A DNA stretch of 64,000 nt from Larus michahellis (lineage: Eukaryota > Chordata > Aves > Charadriiformes > Laridae). Where the stretch lies: NCBI RefSeq assembly GCF_964199755.1, contig NC_133903.1, positions 54,876,739-54,940,738 on the forward strand, given 5' to 3'. How positions within the stretch are numbered: the first letter of the stretch is position 1; every line of letters starts with the position of its first letter. The translations under genes and the position numbers were made by a program. Shown one piece after another: positions 13,500 to 24,329 of this stretch. Below the pieces are notes generated by a model. The model was not told the DNA's origin. It worked only from the letters and a program-made list of their open reading frames with translations, and made no database searches.

Positions 13500-13850
13500 T
13501 CCAACCCCACCCCGTCCTTGCCCAGGGGCTCTATTTGAGCCGAGCCCTGGGTCCCCCTTAGCCCCTACCTGAGCTGAGTTAGAGGACTGGTAGTCTCTTA
13601 ACTCCAACATCCCCATGCCTGGCTACGGACACTGCTGGTTTGGGTATGTGGCCTGACTTCCCTGCTTGACCTCAGACCTGTCTTATCGCCACGGACCTCC
13701 CTGGCAATCACTGGGCTGTGTCCCAAGGAGCACTGCTGGAATGGACCCTGAGCTGCAGTTGATTTCTCAGCTTGATCGCAGACCTGCCTCACCATCATGA
13801 ACGTGCCTGATGATCTAGGCTCTTGGTTTGACCTGGGCCTGCCTTGCTCA
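13500..13850. repeat. Degenerate repeat array of about 106-bp period, unclassified
   Basis: CTGCTTGACCTCAGACCTG at 13662-13680 recurs as CAGCTTGATCGCAGACCTG at 13768-13786. The following ~30 bases also align between the two copies, at roughly 70 percent overall by eye. A third partial copy starts at TTGGTTTGACCTGGGCCTGC (13823) and a weaker one at TATTTGAGCCGAGCCCTGG (13532). The block is GC-rich compared with both sides. It may be an old minisatellite or the internally repetitive part of an unlisted transposon or LTR. Confidence 0.45.
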
Positions 13851-13859
13851 CCTTGGCCG

Positions 13860-16200
13860 GGGGTAGGGGGACAGGGTCTGCTGGTGAGGTCCCTGTTCTG
13901 CTGGCTGTGGCACCCCTTCAGCTCCCTGTCCCTTAAGGACCAAAGAGCATTTGCTGTGTCCTGGGAAAAAGGTAGTTCAGGGACCTAAATTGGTAGTTAA
14001 GGACCTAAACCTCCCCACTCTGAAGAGGTAACTATCTCTCAGCTTAGCTCTAGAACTGTCTCAGCTCCTGGTTCTTTGTGTCAGAAACAATGTGTAGGAC
14101 TGGGAAGACCACATAGCTGCCAATGGTGTGGTTCCTTCCCAACCTTGACTTGCATCGTCTCTGGCTGGTATGGAGGGGCTTGGCTTCGTGGTTGGTTTAA
14201 GCTGGCGTAAGCTCATACTGCTGCTGAAAGGGCAGGTCCTGTGTGGCCGAGCAACTGCTAGAGCTGACACAAAGAATGTGTTGGGGAATGCATGATTGGG
14301 AAAGGGGGGGGAGGTGGCAGCACATCTACCCTCAGCCAGCCGTGAAACTGCATCCTCAGGCATACCGGAGCAAGGTGGCAAAAAGTCCTGCACCTTGAAC
14401 AAGGACCTACTTCGTCTAATGCTGCAGAAATGAAACACACACAGGCACCCAGGTCCCAGCAGCAGACCATCCCTTCCATGTGTCACATCCAGATCCTATA
14501 GCAGCCCTGGCAGTGTCAAGCTTGGCTTGCCTCTTCTGTTTGTGTTTGTACGTTGGTCAGTTTTCACTAGGAAGTGGATAATCACTTGTCTTTGTCCTCC
14601 TTGGTCTGAGGAGGAATATGTGCATGTGTGTATACGCGAGGAGGAGGTGGTTTCAGACCTCAATCTCCTTCCCGAACACGCAGACAGATGCTTATCTGGG
14701 TTTGTTCCTCCTCTTGAGTCTCTATTAGCGTCTGACAAGAAATACAAGATTCATATGGCAGAAAGCAAGCCTAAGAGGGGTGGGATCTGATCTAGCAGGA
14801 AGCGAGGAGGAAATTCCTTTAATCTTGTCCTTGTTTCCACTCTGCTTATGAACTTTTTATTAAACAGTTGCTGACTTTTGAAATCCTAAACCTAATCTAA
14901 GCATCCCAGGAATGCGATCGTTCTCCTGAATGGAAAGTAGTTATCGCTCTTAGCAGCTTCAACCAGCTTTGGCGGTGTCCTTCAACTCCAGCAAAACAGT
15001 GTTATCCACTGTCTAATCTGCCTGACCACGGTCACAGCTGCGATATAATGTATGGTGAATCGGTACTGTGTGTTAGCAGGAGGAAACTGCAACCCTCCTG
15101 CCCGCAGAGCTCAGCTTCCCATCACCAGTGCGAGGGAAAAGCATGTTTGGGGTCTGGTTCTGGGCACCGTGTCACGGGCCGATCGAGCCCTTATAATGAG
15201 GCCACGTGCAGGAAGCAGTGGGGGACAGTCCCCAGCCTGGGGTGAGACGTGCTGGAGAATGGGGGAAATGACGGCAGGATTTACAATGCTGCTCTTGGCA
15301 CTGAGGATCTCAGGCAGTAGCTATGCCTGACTCCTTTTCAGGTAGGCTTTTTTTTTTATTTATTTTATAAAAGCTAAACTAGGAGAAATTAGTATATTAC
15401 ATCTTGATTTCACTAGTGCAAGGAGGGTTGAAAAATGATTCCTAAGACACAAACTGGACTTCTGCGACCCTGACTGACAGAAAAAGTAGAAGAGATCCAC
15501 TAAATCGGAAATGTGAGGGGAAAATTAGAAACCCTTGACTATCAATTCCTGTATGAAGAACAGTTGGGGAATCACTTTTATACACTGCTAGTTCTCAGTT
15601 TCTTCACTTTGTTTCACAGAAATGGTCTAAAAAGTAGAACGCTACATCCACAGAGCTCGGTGGGATAAACTTTAAATTATGTAAAACCAATCAGCTGCCT
15701 TCCCCATAGCCATGGCTGGGCCTGGGCAGCGAGCAATGCCCTTCCCAGGGACAGAAGGTGGCCCGTGCCAGTCACGTGCCTCGATGGTGGCCTGGACATG
15801 CACTGTGAACTCCCAACCACTGGCCACCACCATTGCTGTGAGCCCTGTGGGAGGCTTTGGGGTGGGGGTCAGGTACTAGCTGACCTGTGCTTACAGTTGT
15901 GAGTTGGACACCCTAAAACAGTGATTTCACCACCTCTCTACTGACATGGCATCCTTTACTTCGTGGCTGGGCAGCTTCCTCAGTGAAGTCTGACAAGAAG
16001 ACATTCCAGTTCTCATGTATGACAGGGGAAGATCGGGAAGAGACCTGGGAAGATTAATAATGGACGTAGCAAGTAACAAAACCAGATTCTGCCTGGAAAA
16101 AGGGGTTGCCTCCCCCCGCCCCCCAGATGCAATAATCCCATGGATTGTGTTTACTGTATGACTAAACACAATGGGGAGGGGAAAGGACAGTAACCCCAAC
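13860..16200. other. Non-coding promoter-distal flank
   Basis: Mixed composition with no recognised gene. Open frames on the minus strand at 14061-14486 and the plus strand at 14527-14790 show no family pattern. A T-rich run lies near 15349. No repeat tails were recognised until the CR1 starting at 16209. Confidence 0.45.
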
Positions 16201-16208
16201 TGGTGTCT

Positions 16209-16671
16209 TCACAGAATGGTTTGGGCTGGAAGGGACCTTAAAGGCCACCCAGTGGCACCCCCTGCCCTGGGCAGGGACACCTCCCACCAGCCCAGGTTGC
16301 TCCAAGCCCCGTCCAACCTGGCCTTGAACCCCTCCAGGGATGGGGCAGCCACAGCTTCTCTGGGCAACCTGGGCCAGGGGCTCACCACCCTCGGAGTGAA
16401 AAATTTCTTCCCGATATCTAATCTGTGTCTCCCCTCGTCCAGTTTGAAGCCATTACTCCTTGTCCCATCACTATGTGCCCTTGTAAAAAGTCCCTCCCCA
16501 ACTTTCCTGGAGCCCCTTTAGGGCCTGGAAGGTCTCCGCGGAGCCTTCTCTTCTCCAGGCTGAACCCCCCCAGCTCTCTCAGCCTGTTCTCACAGCAGAG
16601 GGGCTCCAGCCCTCTCAGCGTCTCTGTGGCCTCCTCTGGACCTGCTCCAACAGGTCCATGTCCTTCTTGTT
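16209..16671 (-). mobile_element. CR1 LINE fragment adjoining the CpG island
   Basis: Starts TCACAGAATGGTTTGGGCTG, followed by GGAAGGGACCTTAAAGGCC, and runs through the CCCTGGGCAGGGACACCTCC, CTTCTTCCCGATATCTAATC and CCTTCTCTTCTCCAGGCTGA blocks to GTCCATGTCCTTCTTGTT. This is the reverse complement of the 3' part of CR1 ORF2 and its short 3' UTR. It is 5'-truncated at about 16671. The reading frame of the reverse-transcriptase tail is broken. It ends about 20-70 bp before the CpG island begins, so the gene's upstream promoter border is transposon-derived sequence. Confidence 0.93.
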
Positions 16672-16775
16672 CATAAATCCACCTGCTCTAAGACGGACGT
16701 GAGGAAGTCCGCCTCAGCCACGCGAGCACGGCGGCCGGCACATGCCCTCTATAGGGCTCCGGGCTGAGGCGGGGG

Positions 16776-16785
16776 CAAAATGGCG
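16776..16785 (+). promoter_or_regulatory. YY1-like site (CAAAATGGCG)
   Basis: This matches the core of the known YY1 motif (AANATGGCG), which often sits at or just after the start site of TATA-less CpG promoters. That would place a transcription start near 16770. The ATG inside it also opens an upstream reading frame. Confidence 0.45.
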
Positions 16786-17145
16786 CCCGACGGGGCGAGG
16801 CGAGGCGAGCGTCCCCCTGCGGCGCGCGGCGGCCGAGCCGGGCGGGGCGGGAAGCGGCGTCGGCGGCTTGACGGGTGGACCGGTAGGGGGCGCTGCTGGG
16901 CCGGTGTGGTGGCGGGGCCGGGCCCGGGGCCGGTCCGTGAGCGGAGCGGGCGGAAAGTGACAAGTGAGGGGCTGAGGGCGGCGGAGGCGGCGGCCGCCCC
17001 GCGCTCGCTTCCCCGCCCGCCAAGAGAGCGCAGCCCCGGGGGCGCGGCGTGGGACGGGTCGGCGGCGAGGGAGGAGAGGCGGCCCCCGCGGCGGTTGCGC
17101 GGGCCGGCCCGGGACGCCGGCGCTGCGCGGTGGATGTGGGAGTAA
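16780..17145 (+). other. Upstream open reading frame in the putative 5' UTR
   Basis: An ATG at 16780 opens 121 codons ending at the TAA at 17143-17145, 19 nt before the main ATG and in a different frame. A nested ATG at 17134 in the same frame gives a minimal three-codon uORF (Met-Trp-Glu-stop). The long product is arginine/glycine/alanine/proline-rich, as any frame through such a CpG island would be, so I treat it as a possible translation-control element rather than a protein gene. It exists in the mRNA only if transcription starts upstream of 16780. Confidence 0.4.
16880..16896 (+). promoter_or_regulatory. CTCF-like site
   Basis: CCGGTAGGGGGCGCTGC fits the central GGGGGCGCTGC-type core of the vertebrate CTCF motif. 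It sits inside the promoter, upstream of the coding exon. This is a motif match only. Confidence 0.5.
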
Positions 17146-17164
17146 GCGCGGCGCCGGCTCAGGA

Positions 17165-17264
17165 ATGCAGCAGCCGGGCGGCGGAGACGGGAGCCTCTTG
17201 CTGCTCCCGCTGCTCCTGCTGCTGCGGGCGGGCAGCCGGGCGGAGCTGGGGGACGCCACGCAAG
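17165..17264 (+). CDS. First coding exon of an unidentified secreted or membrane protein (signal peptide exon)
   Basis: The ATG has G at -3 and opens 33 codons plus one base. The exon ends at CAAG|GTAGGG, a good donor at 17265-17266, leaving a phase-1 intron. The peptide starts MQQPGGGDGS, followed by a leucine-rich hydrophobic core at residues 11-20, then RAGSRA and ELGDATQ. This is a classical signal peptide with likely cleavage after Ala26 (Ser at -3, Ala at -1). A lone signal-peptide exon with a phase-1 junction is common in secreted proteins and type I receptors with Ig, CUB, EGF or similar phase-1 modules. The position in a CpG island and the open frame stopping soon after the donor (17399-17401) support a real exon. 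The 33 visible residues are too few to name the gene. A CUB-type receptor such as a DCBLD relative is only a guess. The rest of the gene lies beyond 17264, probably mostly beyond this window. Confidence 0.72.
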
Positions 17265-17293
17265 GTAGGGGTGTGCGGGCCCTCGCCCGCGGC

Positions 17294-17317
17294 GGGACGG
17301 GACGGGACGGGGGGGGG
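17294..17317 (+). promoter_or_regulatory. G-quadruplex-forming GGGAC repeat at the start of intron 1
   Basis: Four G runs separated by AC dinucleotides (17294-17296, 17299-17301, 17304-17306 and 17309-17317) fit the G3+N1-7 rule. They lie on the sense strand 30 nt after the splice donor. The GGGAC units look like a short tandem expansion. Confidence 0.65.
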
Positions 17318-17530
17318 ACGGACCGGCACGGGGGTGGTTCTGTGAGGGCGGCCGGGACCGAGCCCTCGGTGTGGGGTCCGGGGCGGCGGGGCCGGCCCTG
17401 AGGCGCGGCCGGGGCTGTGGGGGCGAGTGGGGCCGGCCGCCGCCCTGCCCGGGGTCTCCACGGGGCTCCGCGGCCCCTCCGGCCGCCGGGGAGCCCGGCC
17501 GCTCCCCCTAACCCCCCTTCCCCACCGCCT

Positions 17531-20500
17531 TCCCGTTAACGAACTCCGAGTTTTATACTCGATCTGTGTTTAATTGCTTCGTAAAAAAAGCCCTTCCAAG
17601 TGTTCGGCGGAGTTACGGGCGAAGGGTAAGCGTTCCCAGGCGAGCCCGCTTTTGATACGTGATTTATGGCTCCCGAGGTGGTGTTATCAGTGAAGGCTTC
17701 TCCTTTAACTCCAGCTTTGGGGGATGTTTTGCCATCTCATCGCCCTTGTAGGCTTCCAAGAAGTTGTTTTTTTTTTTTTTCAAATATATTTTTAAAAAAC
17801 GATAACCTTATAGAAAGCCTTTTTGATTTAATTTTAACAAGCAATATTTATTTTGCGACCCTTCTGTTTTATTAGGGTTTTGATTTCAGCCTTTTGCAAA
17901 AGATTTATCTCTTAAAGTGTAGCACATGCATAAAGGGACCTAGATGGAATTAGGCAAGAAGGACTGATTTCTGAGGCCAAGTCAGTAAAAAGTGAGCAGT
18001 GCTTTTGGACGCCTGCATGAGAATTTCAGTAAGAGGTGGATATTCACAAACTCCGACTCCTTGAAAGTGTTTTATGGTGGGTACTTAAATCACAAGCTAT
18101 TTCTGAAAAGTCCTCGTTGATAATATGGCCATATTTAGTATTTAAAGAAGTGGGAAAAGTGAACACTAAAGAGGTAAAGCTGATGAGTTTAAACATGTGG
18201 CAGTTCAGAACGGAAAAAGCTGTGATTTTAAAACCTCTAAGCCAAATTGTAGATACTGTAGGATAGCTGCCTTTAAAAAGTCAGTTGTAGCTAATAGATA
18301 CAACACTCTTGTCATGTGCCTGTGCCTGAATTTCTCTGCATTTCAGTGTGTCCCTAATGACACACCTGGGGCTGTGTGTTAGGTAGTGGATCTGTAGGAA
18401 TGAATTCCTGATATCGCAGTATGACTTGGTTGGACACAGGCGTCTCCTGGTGCAGATTCAATGGCTGGATGATCCAGCTTAGGGAAGGAAATCTCTATGA
18501 CATCTCAATGGGAGAATTTTCAAATGTTGTTTTCTAGTATCTCCAGGGAATACTGTATGTGCTTAACAAATAGCTGTATTTTTAAAGGGGGGGTGTGGGG
18601 GAATACAGGCCTTTTATCCTGTTTTTCAGATAATATAAAAACTTTAGGGTTATAATATGTAATTTTGTGGGGTTCAAAGAGCCTGGAGGGGGGAAAAAAC
18701 ACATGAACATAAAGCAACTGATAACGTCGGGTCCAAAACTGGCCTTTTTTTATTTACTGTGAATTCTGCTGGGAAGTACCTTTCATTACATGCATTCACC
18801 TTCATGTATGACTATCAATATAGTCATTATGCACAATTACTTTCCACAGTGAAATATTTCCTGTATTTTAACTGTTATCTTTGGCAAAAGCTTACAATAT
18901 TGACTCATGGGCAGATCAAGTGATTTATTTATTTTTTAGATAGACATCTATCATCTATGTTACACCCACGTACTATGTTTTCCCCCGAACTTATTAAAGA
19001 TACAAGGGAACCTGAACATCTAATGCTCTGATTAAACAAGCAAACAAAACCCCTATTATAAAATGTTTTACAGATTTCTTTAAGATGACTGTAGTGGCTG
19101 GGTGAATAGGTTTTGCTCCATCAGAAACCCAGCCAACCATACAGAACCCTTCAATGCCTCCATGTTTACCCTCATATTTTTCATATTTTTCAAAAATATA
19201 GAATATGGACCACTAAATAAGTAAAAGCCCTTCCCCTCCCCCCCCCCCCCCCCCAGGCGTGTCAAATAAGGACTGCAATGGAAGTCCATCCCTGGTAGTA
19301 GCCTAACTTCAACTACCAGAAAAGATGGGCTGTGAGTCCAAGATCTGAGGGTCTAACAGAATGAAAATATTGAAGCGTAGTTTGGGCTGTTAGCTCCCTG
19401 AGGTCCAGAAGGATCAGAGCCTTGTTGTGCTGTGCTTGCTCCAAACATCTGTGGAGACATGACTCCCACTCCAGAGACTTCCCAGTTTGACACGCTGATC
19501 CAGTAAACATATACAGATGTGCACAAACGGCCTTGTGCGAGTCGGCTGATGCAGCTCAGTAGGACAAGTCAGATGTGTATCTGCTTGGAGGTCAGGAACC
19601 TGCACAGCCATTGTCACATCTCTTTTGGGGGCATTATTACCAAGTCATCCTTTTAGTTGAGATATTGTCAAGCGACCAAAACTCTTTATCTCTGTTGCCT
19701 TCCAAAAACTCTTTTTTTGTCTTCTTCTCTTCACTTTTTTCCCTGTCTCCTGCTGCTTCCTTTTTGTCAGTGACCTTTCCTTGTAGAGAGCAAAACAAAA
19801 CAAAAAGCGCATTTTCCTTTGTACATTCATGCTGTCTTTAATGCATGCTCTTCCCAAGGGTGCTCACAGGCTGGCCCAAGTGTTCTGAATAAAACCACAA
19901 AGTTAACATGAATGTAAGTAACAGGAACTCTCAAAGTTGGATATTTTTTCATTTTTGCAGTATCTGACTATGGATATTACCACTTCAGCTTTATTATTAT
20001 TCTGTATCGTGTAATTTTGTGAGGAGTTACAATGGAAGAAGCGTGAATAGTATAAAAGCATTTAGTAAAACCACAGATCTCTAGATTATGTTTTAGATTA
20101 TAGGGGGTACTGCTGATTTCCTTGAAAGTTGCCTCTTGTGAGATAAAGTTCCACAGCTATTGATTAGTCCCCGTAATACCCCAGTGGTTAATTGTTTCAT
20201 CCATAGGTCAACAGGCTGCTATTTCATCCAGTATCGACTTATGAGTTTACAAACAAACAAAATGCTTTTGTTGCCATAAGCCTGTAAGAGGATGAGAGTA
20301 GATGTCACTGTTTGACTTACCATGATTGTAGTCTCACATTTCTTGACAAAAGTTGCTTGAAGTATCAGCAAATTATCTTCAGGACATCATTTCTTTGTTT
20401 CTATAATTAACATCTACTGAAACCACTCTGTTGATTATGTACACACAGGATTTTTAAGTTAAAGCATTGCAAATGAGATTGGGCAGGGGAGTGTTTTAAA

Positions 20501-23500
20501 GCTTGTGTATGGATTTTAAATACAAATACCTAAATCTCGGCAAAGATGGGGTGGGGGGGGTGGGAAGAAAGCTTCCCTGAGGTGTGACACTAGATACCGC
20601 TCTTTGGAAAGATATGTAGAAATGCAGCAGTCTTCTGAGACTCCAAAGAGCACCTCAGAGTTGAAAACTCTTTAAAAAGGTCTCTAACTAAATGCAGCTG
20701 CTTTCCACATAGTGATTGTCTTGCAAGTGAGAAATATCTAGGAAAGCTAACTAATACGAAATAAAAAGTATAAAACTTTTCTTCTCCAAGCCCTGGAAAA
20801 AATCTCAGTCATCCTCAATTGCAAATTTTACCTTCACACAATTGTGCATGTTTTTGCCATTTTGTATCTTAAGAAGCAGGTTTTAGTAACCTGCTAGACT
20901 GTGAGCTGCAGTTACCTTTGTCTGCAAAGTCCTGGGTCTTATTGGCTGTTTCAGTGGGATGTTCTCATCTTGCTGTAGGCACCCAGGTAGTATGTGCTGG
21001 AATTCCCTGGTGAAGTTGCTCCCTGAACCAAAAAAAATGAGGCCTTGGCAAAGCTGTCAAGTCTCACACCCAGCCTGGTGTAGGTAGAGGTGTGACAGTG
21101 ATAATGCAGCTTATTTTTGACAGTGACTCGCACGTGTTGAAACACTTAAATGAATATCAAATGAAGTTATTTTATTATTAAGGCACTAATTTTGATCCAA
21201 GTTTCTGCTTTTAAAAATTAGCAAACTGGGGCTGTTGTCTTATAATCTCTTGCGCTTGAAAGCAGAGGGAAGGTTTGTATGAAAACTGAATCTGGTTTTA
21301 GGGTAGGAAGCAGCAGTTTCCAGTGATAAAGTTAGTGCAGCACAGGGAGGGCTGGGGAACCAACTCTCTAAAGCAGAGCTTAAAGAAATTTAGGGTTGAT
21401 TGGTGCTGGGGCAGCAGTTGAATAGTTAAGTGACTTTGTAGGGCTTCTTCCATTCTGGTTTCTCTTCATTCTAATCATGGAGATATTGAAAGACAGTGAA
21501 TCTTCTTATTTGTAAATGAAACAATAGTGAAATGAATAAATGAGAGTAATAGCCTATGATTCTTTGCAAATGATAATAAAATACTGGTGTTAGCTGAAGG
21601 ATGCTTCTGTAGGTTTGATGACTGCAGTTTGAAATACTTTATGATGAATGAAGAGCTCTCTAAAATTCCTGAATTATTACATTTGGTGTAAAATTTCATT
21701 TGGTCAGGCACTGCAGAAGTAATTTTTCTGTCTGTTTACAAGCAGAGTCAATGCCTCCCCCCGCCCCCCACAGGAGTGTGGCATATGAGAGGCTTGGTCA
21801 TGTTTAATGTCTTTTAATTGAGCTGAAATGACAGAACGCACAGAAAAGCTATGAAGTTTGCTAAGGTGAAAAAATGGAATAATTTCAGCGTAAATAGATA
21901 CCACTAGTGTGTTATGTAATAATAAAACTCTAAGTATTACCATTGTTTGATGGTAATGTTCTTTTAGGTCCTCTTGGGAATATAATGTAAATTAAAAGAA
22001 CTTGCGTATATTTGGAATGTAATGCAGTGTGATATTGAAAATGCTGCTCTGCCAAAGTCAAAGAGCTTGGGAAAAAGAAGTAGCTTTAGAAAGGAACCCT
22101 TTAGTGAGGGAAAGCAATAACACAGGCTTCTCCGCATACTTCCGTGCCAGCATCCCGTAGTGAGGAAGATTGCTTTCTAGGATCTCCTCCTGAAGCGGAG
22201 ACGTTGGAGTGCCACTGTTTCCCAGTAAATCTGTGGAGCAGTATATGGAAGGAAATGGCTAGTGACGTGTGAAAAGAATCCCACAATGTGTATTGCTGGA
22301 ATGGACACAAATTTGCAGGATGATTAGTTAGATATGATTGCTGAAAAAATAATGCAGAATGGTCATGAACAGAAAGCCACATCATTCCCATTGAGGAGGA
22401 ACTGACAGGTGTAAATTAATTGTGGGGCCAATACTGTGTTTCTGCAGTGCTGTGTACAATGTGAGGCTTTTTCTAATGTATTTCAACAAGTCATTAGCTG
22501 GAGTTCATGCTGAAGGCATGAAATAGGCTCTAAAGCAGAAGAAAGTTTAGGTCAAGTCTGCTTTGTTACTTCCACAGAGTTCCACAGGGTAATTGTACTT
22601 GATATCCTCTTTTAACAAAATCCCTTCAGAGAGCTGCATAGAGGCTCTGGTTGTGTTTGATCAGTGAGGTGCTACAGAGCACAGGAGATTGAAGAACAAC
22701 AAAAAAATTGTCTCTTGCAGGAAGTATCCTGTATCGCTGATGTTGGCAAAGTCTGGGCAACATGTCCCTGTTGGCTGGATCGGGACAATTACGTGTCAGT
22801 GCAGTAGTGCTAGTCCAGGCATGGCTTAACCCACACGGGGCTTTCTGTTGTCGTGTTGGAGGCAAGAAGCCTGGCCATCCTCATGGCATTTTGGCAATGT
22901 AAAAGAGAAGGAAGATCTGTCTGGCCTTGGTATCGGGGAAGGTTTTTAAAAAAAAAATAAAAATAATTGAGGCAAGTCACCGTACGTAGAGGCAGGATGC
23001 ACTCTTCCTAAAGAGATCAAGCAAAAGTGCTGGTAACTTTGTGCAGATGTTGCGTGTTTTTTATAACTGCTGCTGATGCCCTGTTCTGCGTTGTGTTGTA
23101 CAAAGACATGCTTTCACTCAGTAACAGATACTTGGTACTAGGTTTACGTTAGGACTTAGCCATCTCAATATGCAACGTTAAAGTTTCATAACTAGATGAG
23201 TTCTTGAGAAAGCAGTTAGTGGAGGCCCTGGTGGAAGCCTGCATTTTATTAAAAGGTTCTTTTTCAAACTGGTCAGTTAGGTCATATGTTGAAACTGATA
23301 CCTCACGATGGCTTCCTGTGACCTCCTGCTCCTTTCCCGCGAGGGGTGTCAGTTGTGCATACTCCTGTCCTGTTCCCAGATGCTCTGCTCTGTCTGCAGC
23401 AGAGGTCTGAACATCTGCTCCATACAGATCTGGGAAAGAGACAGGGTGGTGAAGCTTTGTGTCGGAGCACAGCAGCAGGCCATGGGAAATTGAAAGATCA

Positions 23501-23890
23501 GAGATAAGCAAGGAAAAATGTTCGGCAACTTTGTAACCTCATCGCACATTCCCTCCAGAGACTGGAAATGTATGAGGGTATGCTTTTCTTACCCTTAGAA
23601 CTTGAGATTATATTTGGAAGGATATGCACTTCCAGATTCACAGCATGAGAGTTCCTCTGAAGAGATATTTTGTCCTTCTCTGAAGGAGGTGACACAGTCC
23701 ATCCTGAAGATGCTAAGCCATGCTTTAAAGGATCAATGGTGCAAGGGTAATGTGCTGCCTAAGATTGTCCACATTGTGGGTGGTTGATACAGAACCTCAT
23801 GGCTACTCCTTCAGAGAAACTGTATGCTTCAGTGCTAGGAATACGTGCTGGAGAAGGAGGGATTTTATGATCTGTGTGGCCTTATTTTCA
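17531..23890. other. Intronic AT-rich sequence
   Basis: No recognisable exon, RNA gene or LINE. It contains T-rich and A-rich runs (for example 17767-17780) and a poly-C run at 19238-19254. Short open frames here have no family pattern. Confidence 0.45.
19238..19254. repeat. Poly-C tract, 17 bp
   Basis: An uninterrupted C homopolymer follows TTCCCCT. Such runs are uncommon outside CR1 remnants in this window. No other CR1 sequence was recognised next to it. Confidence 0.85.
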
Positions 23891-23894
23891 AAAC

Positions 23895-24320
23895 TCACAG
23901 AATCAAAGAATGGTTCAGGTTGGAAGGGACCTTAAAGATCCTCTAGTCCCTACCCCCCTGCCCTGGGCAGGGACACCTCCCACTAGACCAGGCTGCTCAA
24001 AGCCTCATCCAGCCTGGTCGTGAACACTTCCAGGGATGGGGCATTGACAACTTCCCTGGGCAACCTGTTCCAGTGCTTCACCACCATTACAGTATAGAAT
24101 TTCTTCCTGATATCCAATCTAAATCTGCCCTCTTTCAGTTTGAGGCTGTTACCCCGTGTCTTATCATTATGGTCCCTGATAAAGAGTCCCTCCCCATCCT
24201 TCCTGTAGGACCCTTTTAGGTACTGGAAGGCCACTATAAGGTCTCCTCGGAGCCTTCTCTTCTCCAGGCTGAACAACCCCAACTCTCTCAGCCTGTCACG
24301 AGGACCTTTAGCCCCTATCA
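23895..24320 (-). mobile_element. CR1 LINE 3' fragment with open ORF2 C-terminus
   Basis: Starts TCACAGAATCAAAGAATGG, followed by GGAAGGGACCTTAAAGATCC, the reverse complement of a CR1 3' end. On the minus strand a frame at 24378-23983 is open to its natural stop. It contains RELGLFSLEKRRLRGDLI and HWNRLPREVV, hallmark strings of the C-terminus of the CR1 ORF2 reverse-transcriptase protein, and ends ...DEALSSLV. About the first 26 residues of the 131-codon frame do not look like CR1 and are probably flanking sequence, so the fragment is 5'-truncated near 24310-24320. It is not an autonomous element. Frame preservation suggests it is younger than the other copies here. Confidence 0.93.
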
Positions 24321-24329
24321 TGTTTATTT

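Larger units (their letters stand above)
16690..17530 (+). promoter_or_regulatory. CpG island promoter
   Basis: An abrupt change to very GC-rich, CpG-dense sequence that surrounds the first coding exon and ends as abruptly near 17530. There is no clear TATA or CCAAT box. It holds GC boxes such as GGCGGGGCGG (16841-16850) and CCCCGCCCGCC (from 17011), a YY1-type CAAAATGGCG at 16776-16785, and a CTCF-type core at 16880-16896. This is the architecture of a housekeeping or broadly expressed vertebrate gene with dispersed start sites. The exact transcription start cannot be fixed from the sequence. A divergent transcript on the minus strand is possible but not shown. Confidence 0.88.

Noticed and set aside
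16714..17259. 181-codon minus-strand frame through the CpG island
   Set aside because: Proline/arginine/alanine-rich translation expected of any CpG island; lies opposite the supported exon, with no independent evidence of a divergent coding gene.
17165..17264. Assignment of exon 1 to DCBLD2 or another CUB receptor
   Set aside because: Only a leucine-rich leader and a few mature residues are visible; leader similarity is not informative, so no symbol is given.
23149..23511. 120-codon minus-strand frame with protein-like composition
   Set aside because: No recognisable motif, and plus-strand frames are open across it; may be worth a database search but cannot be supported here.
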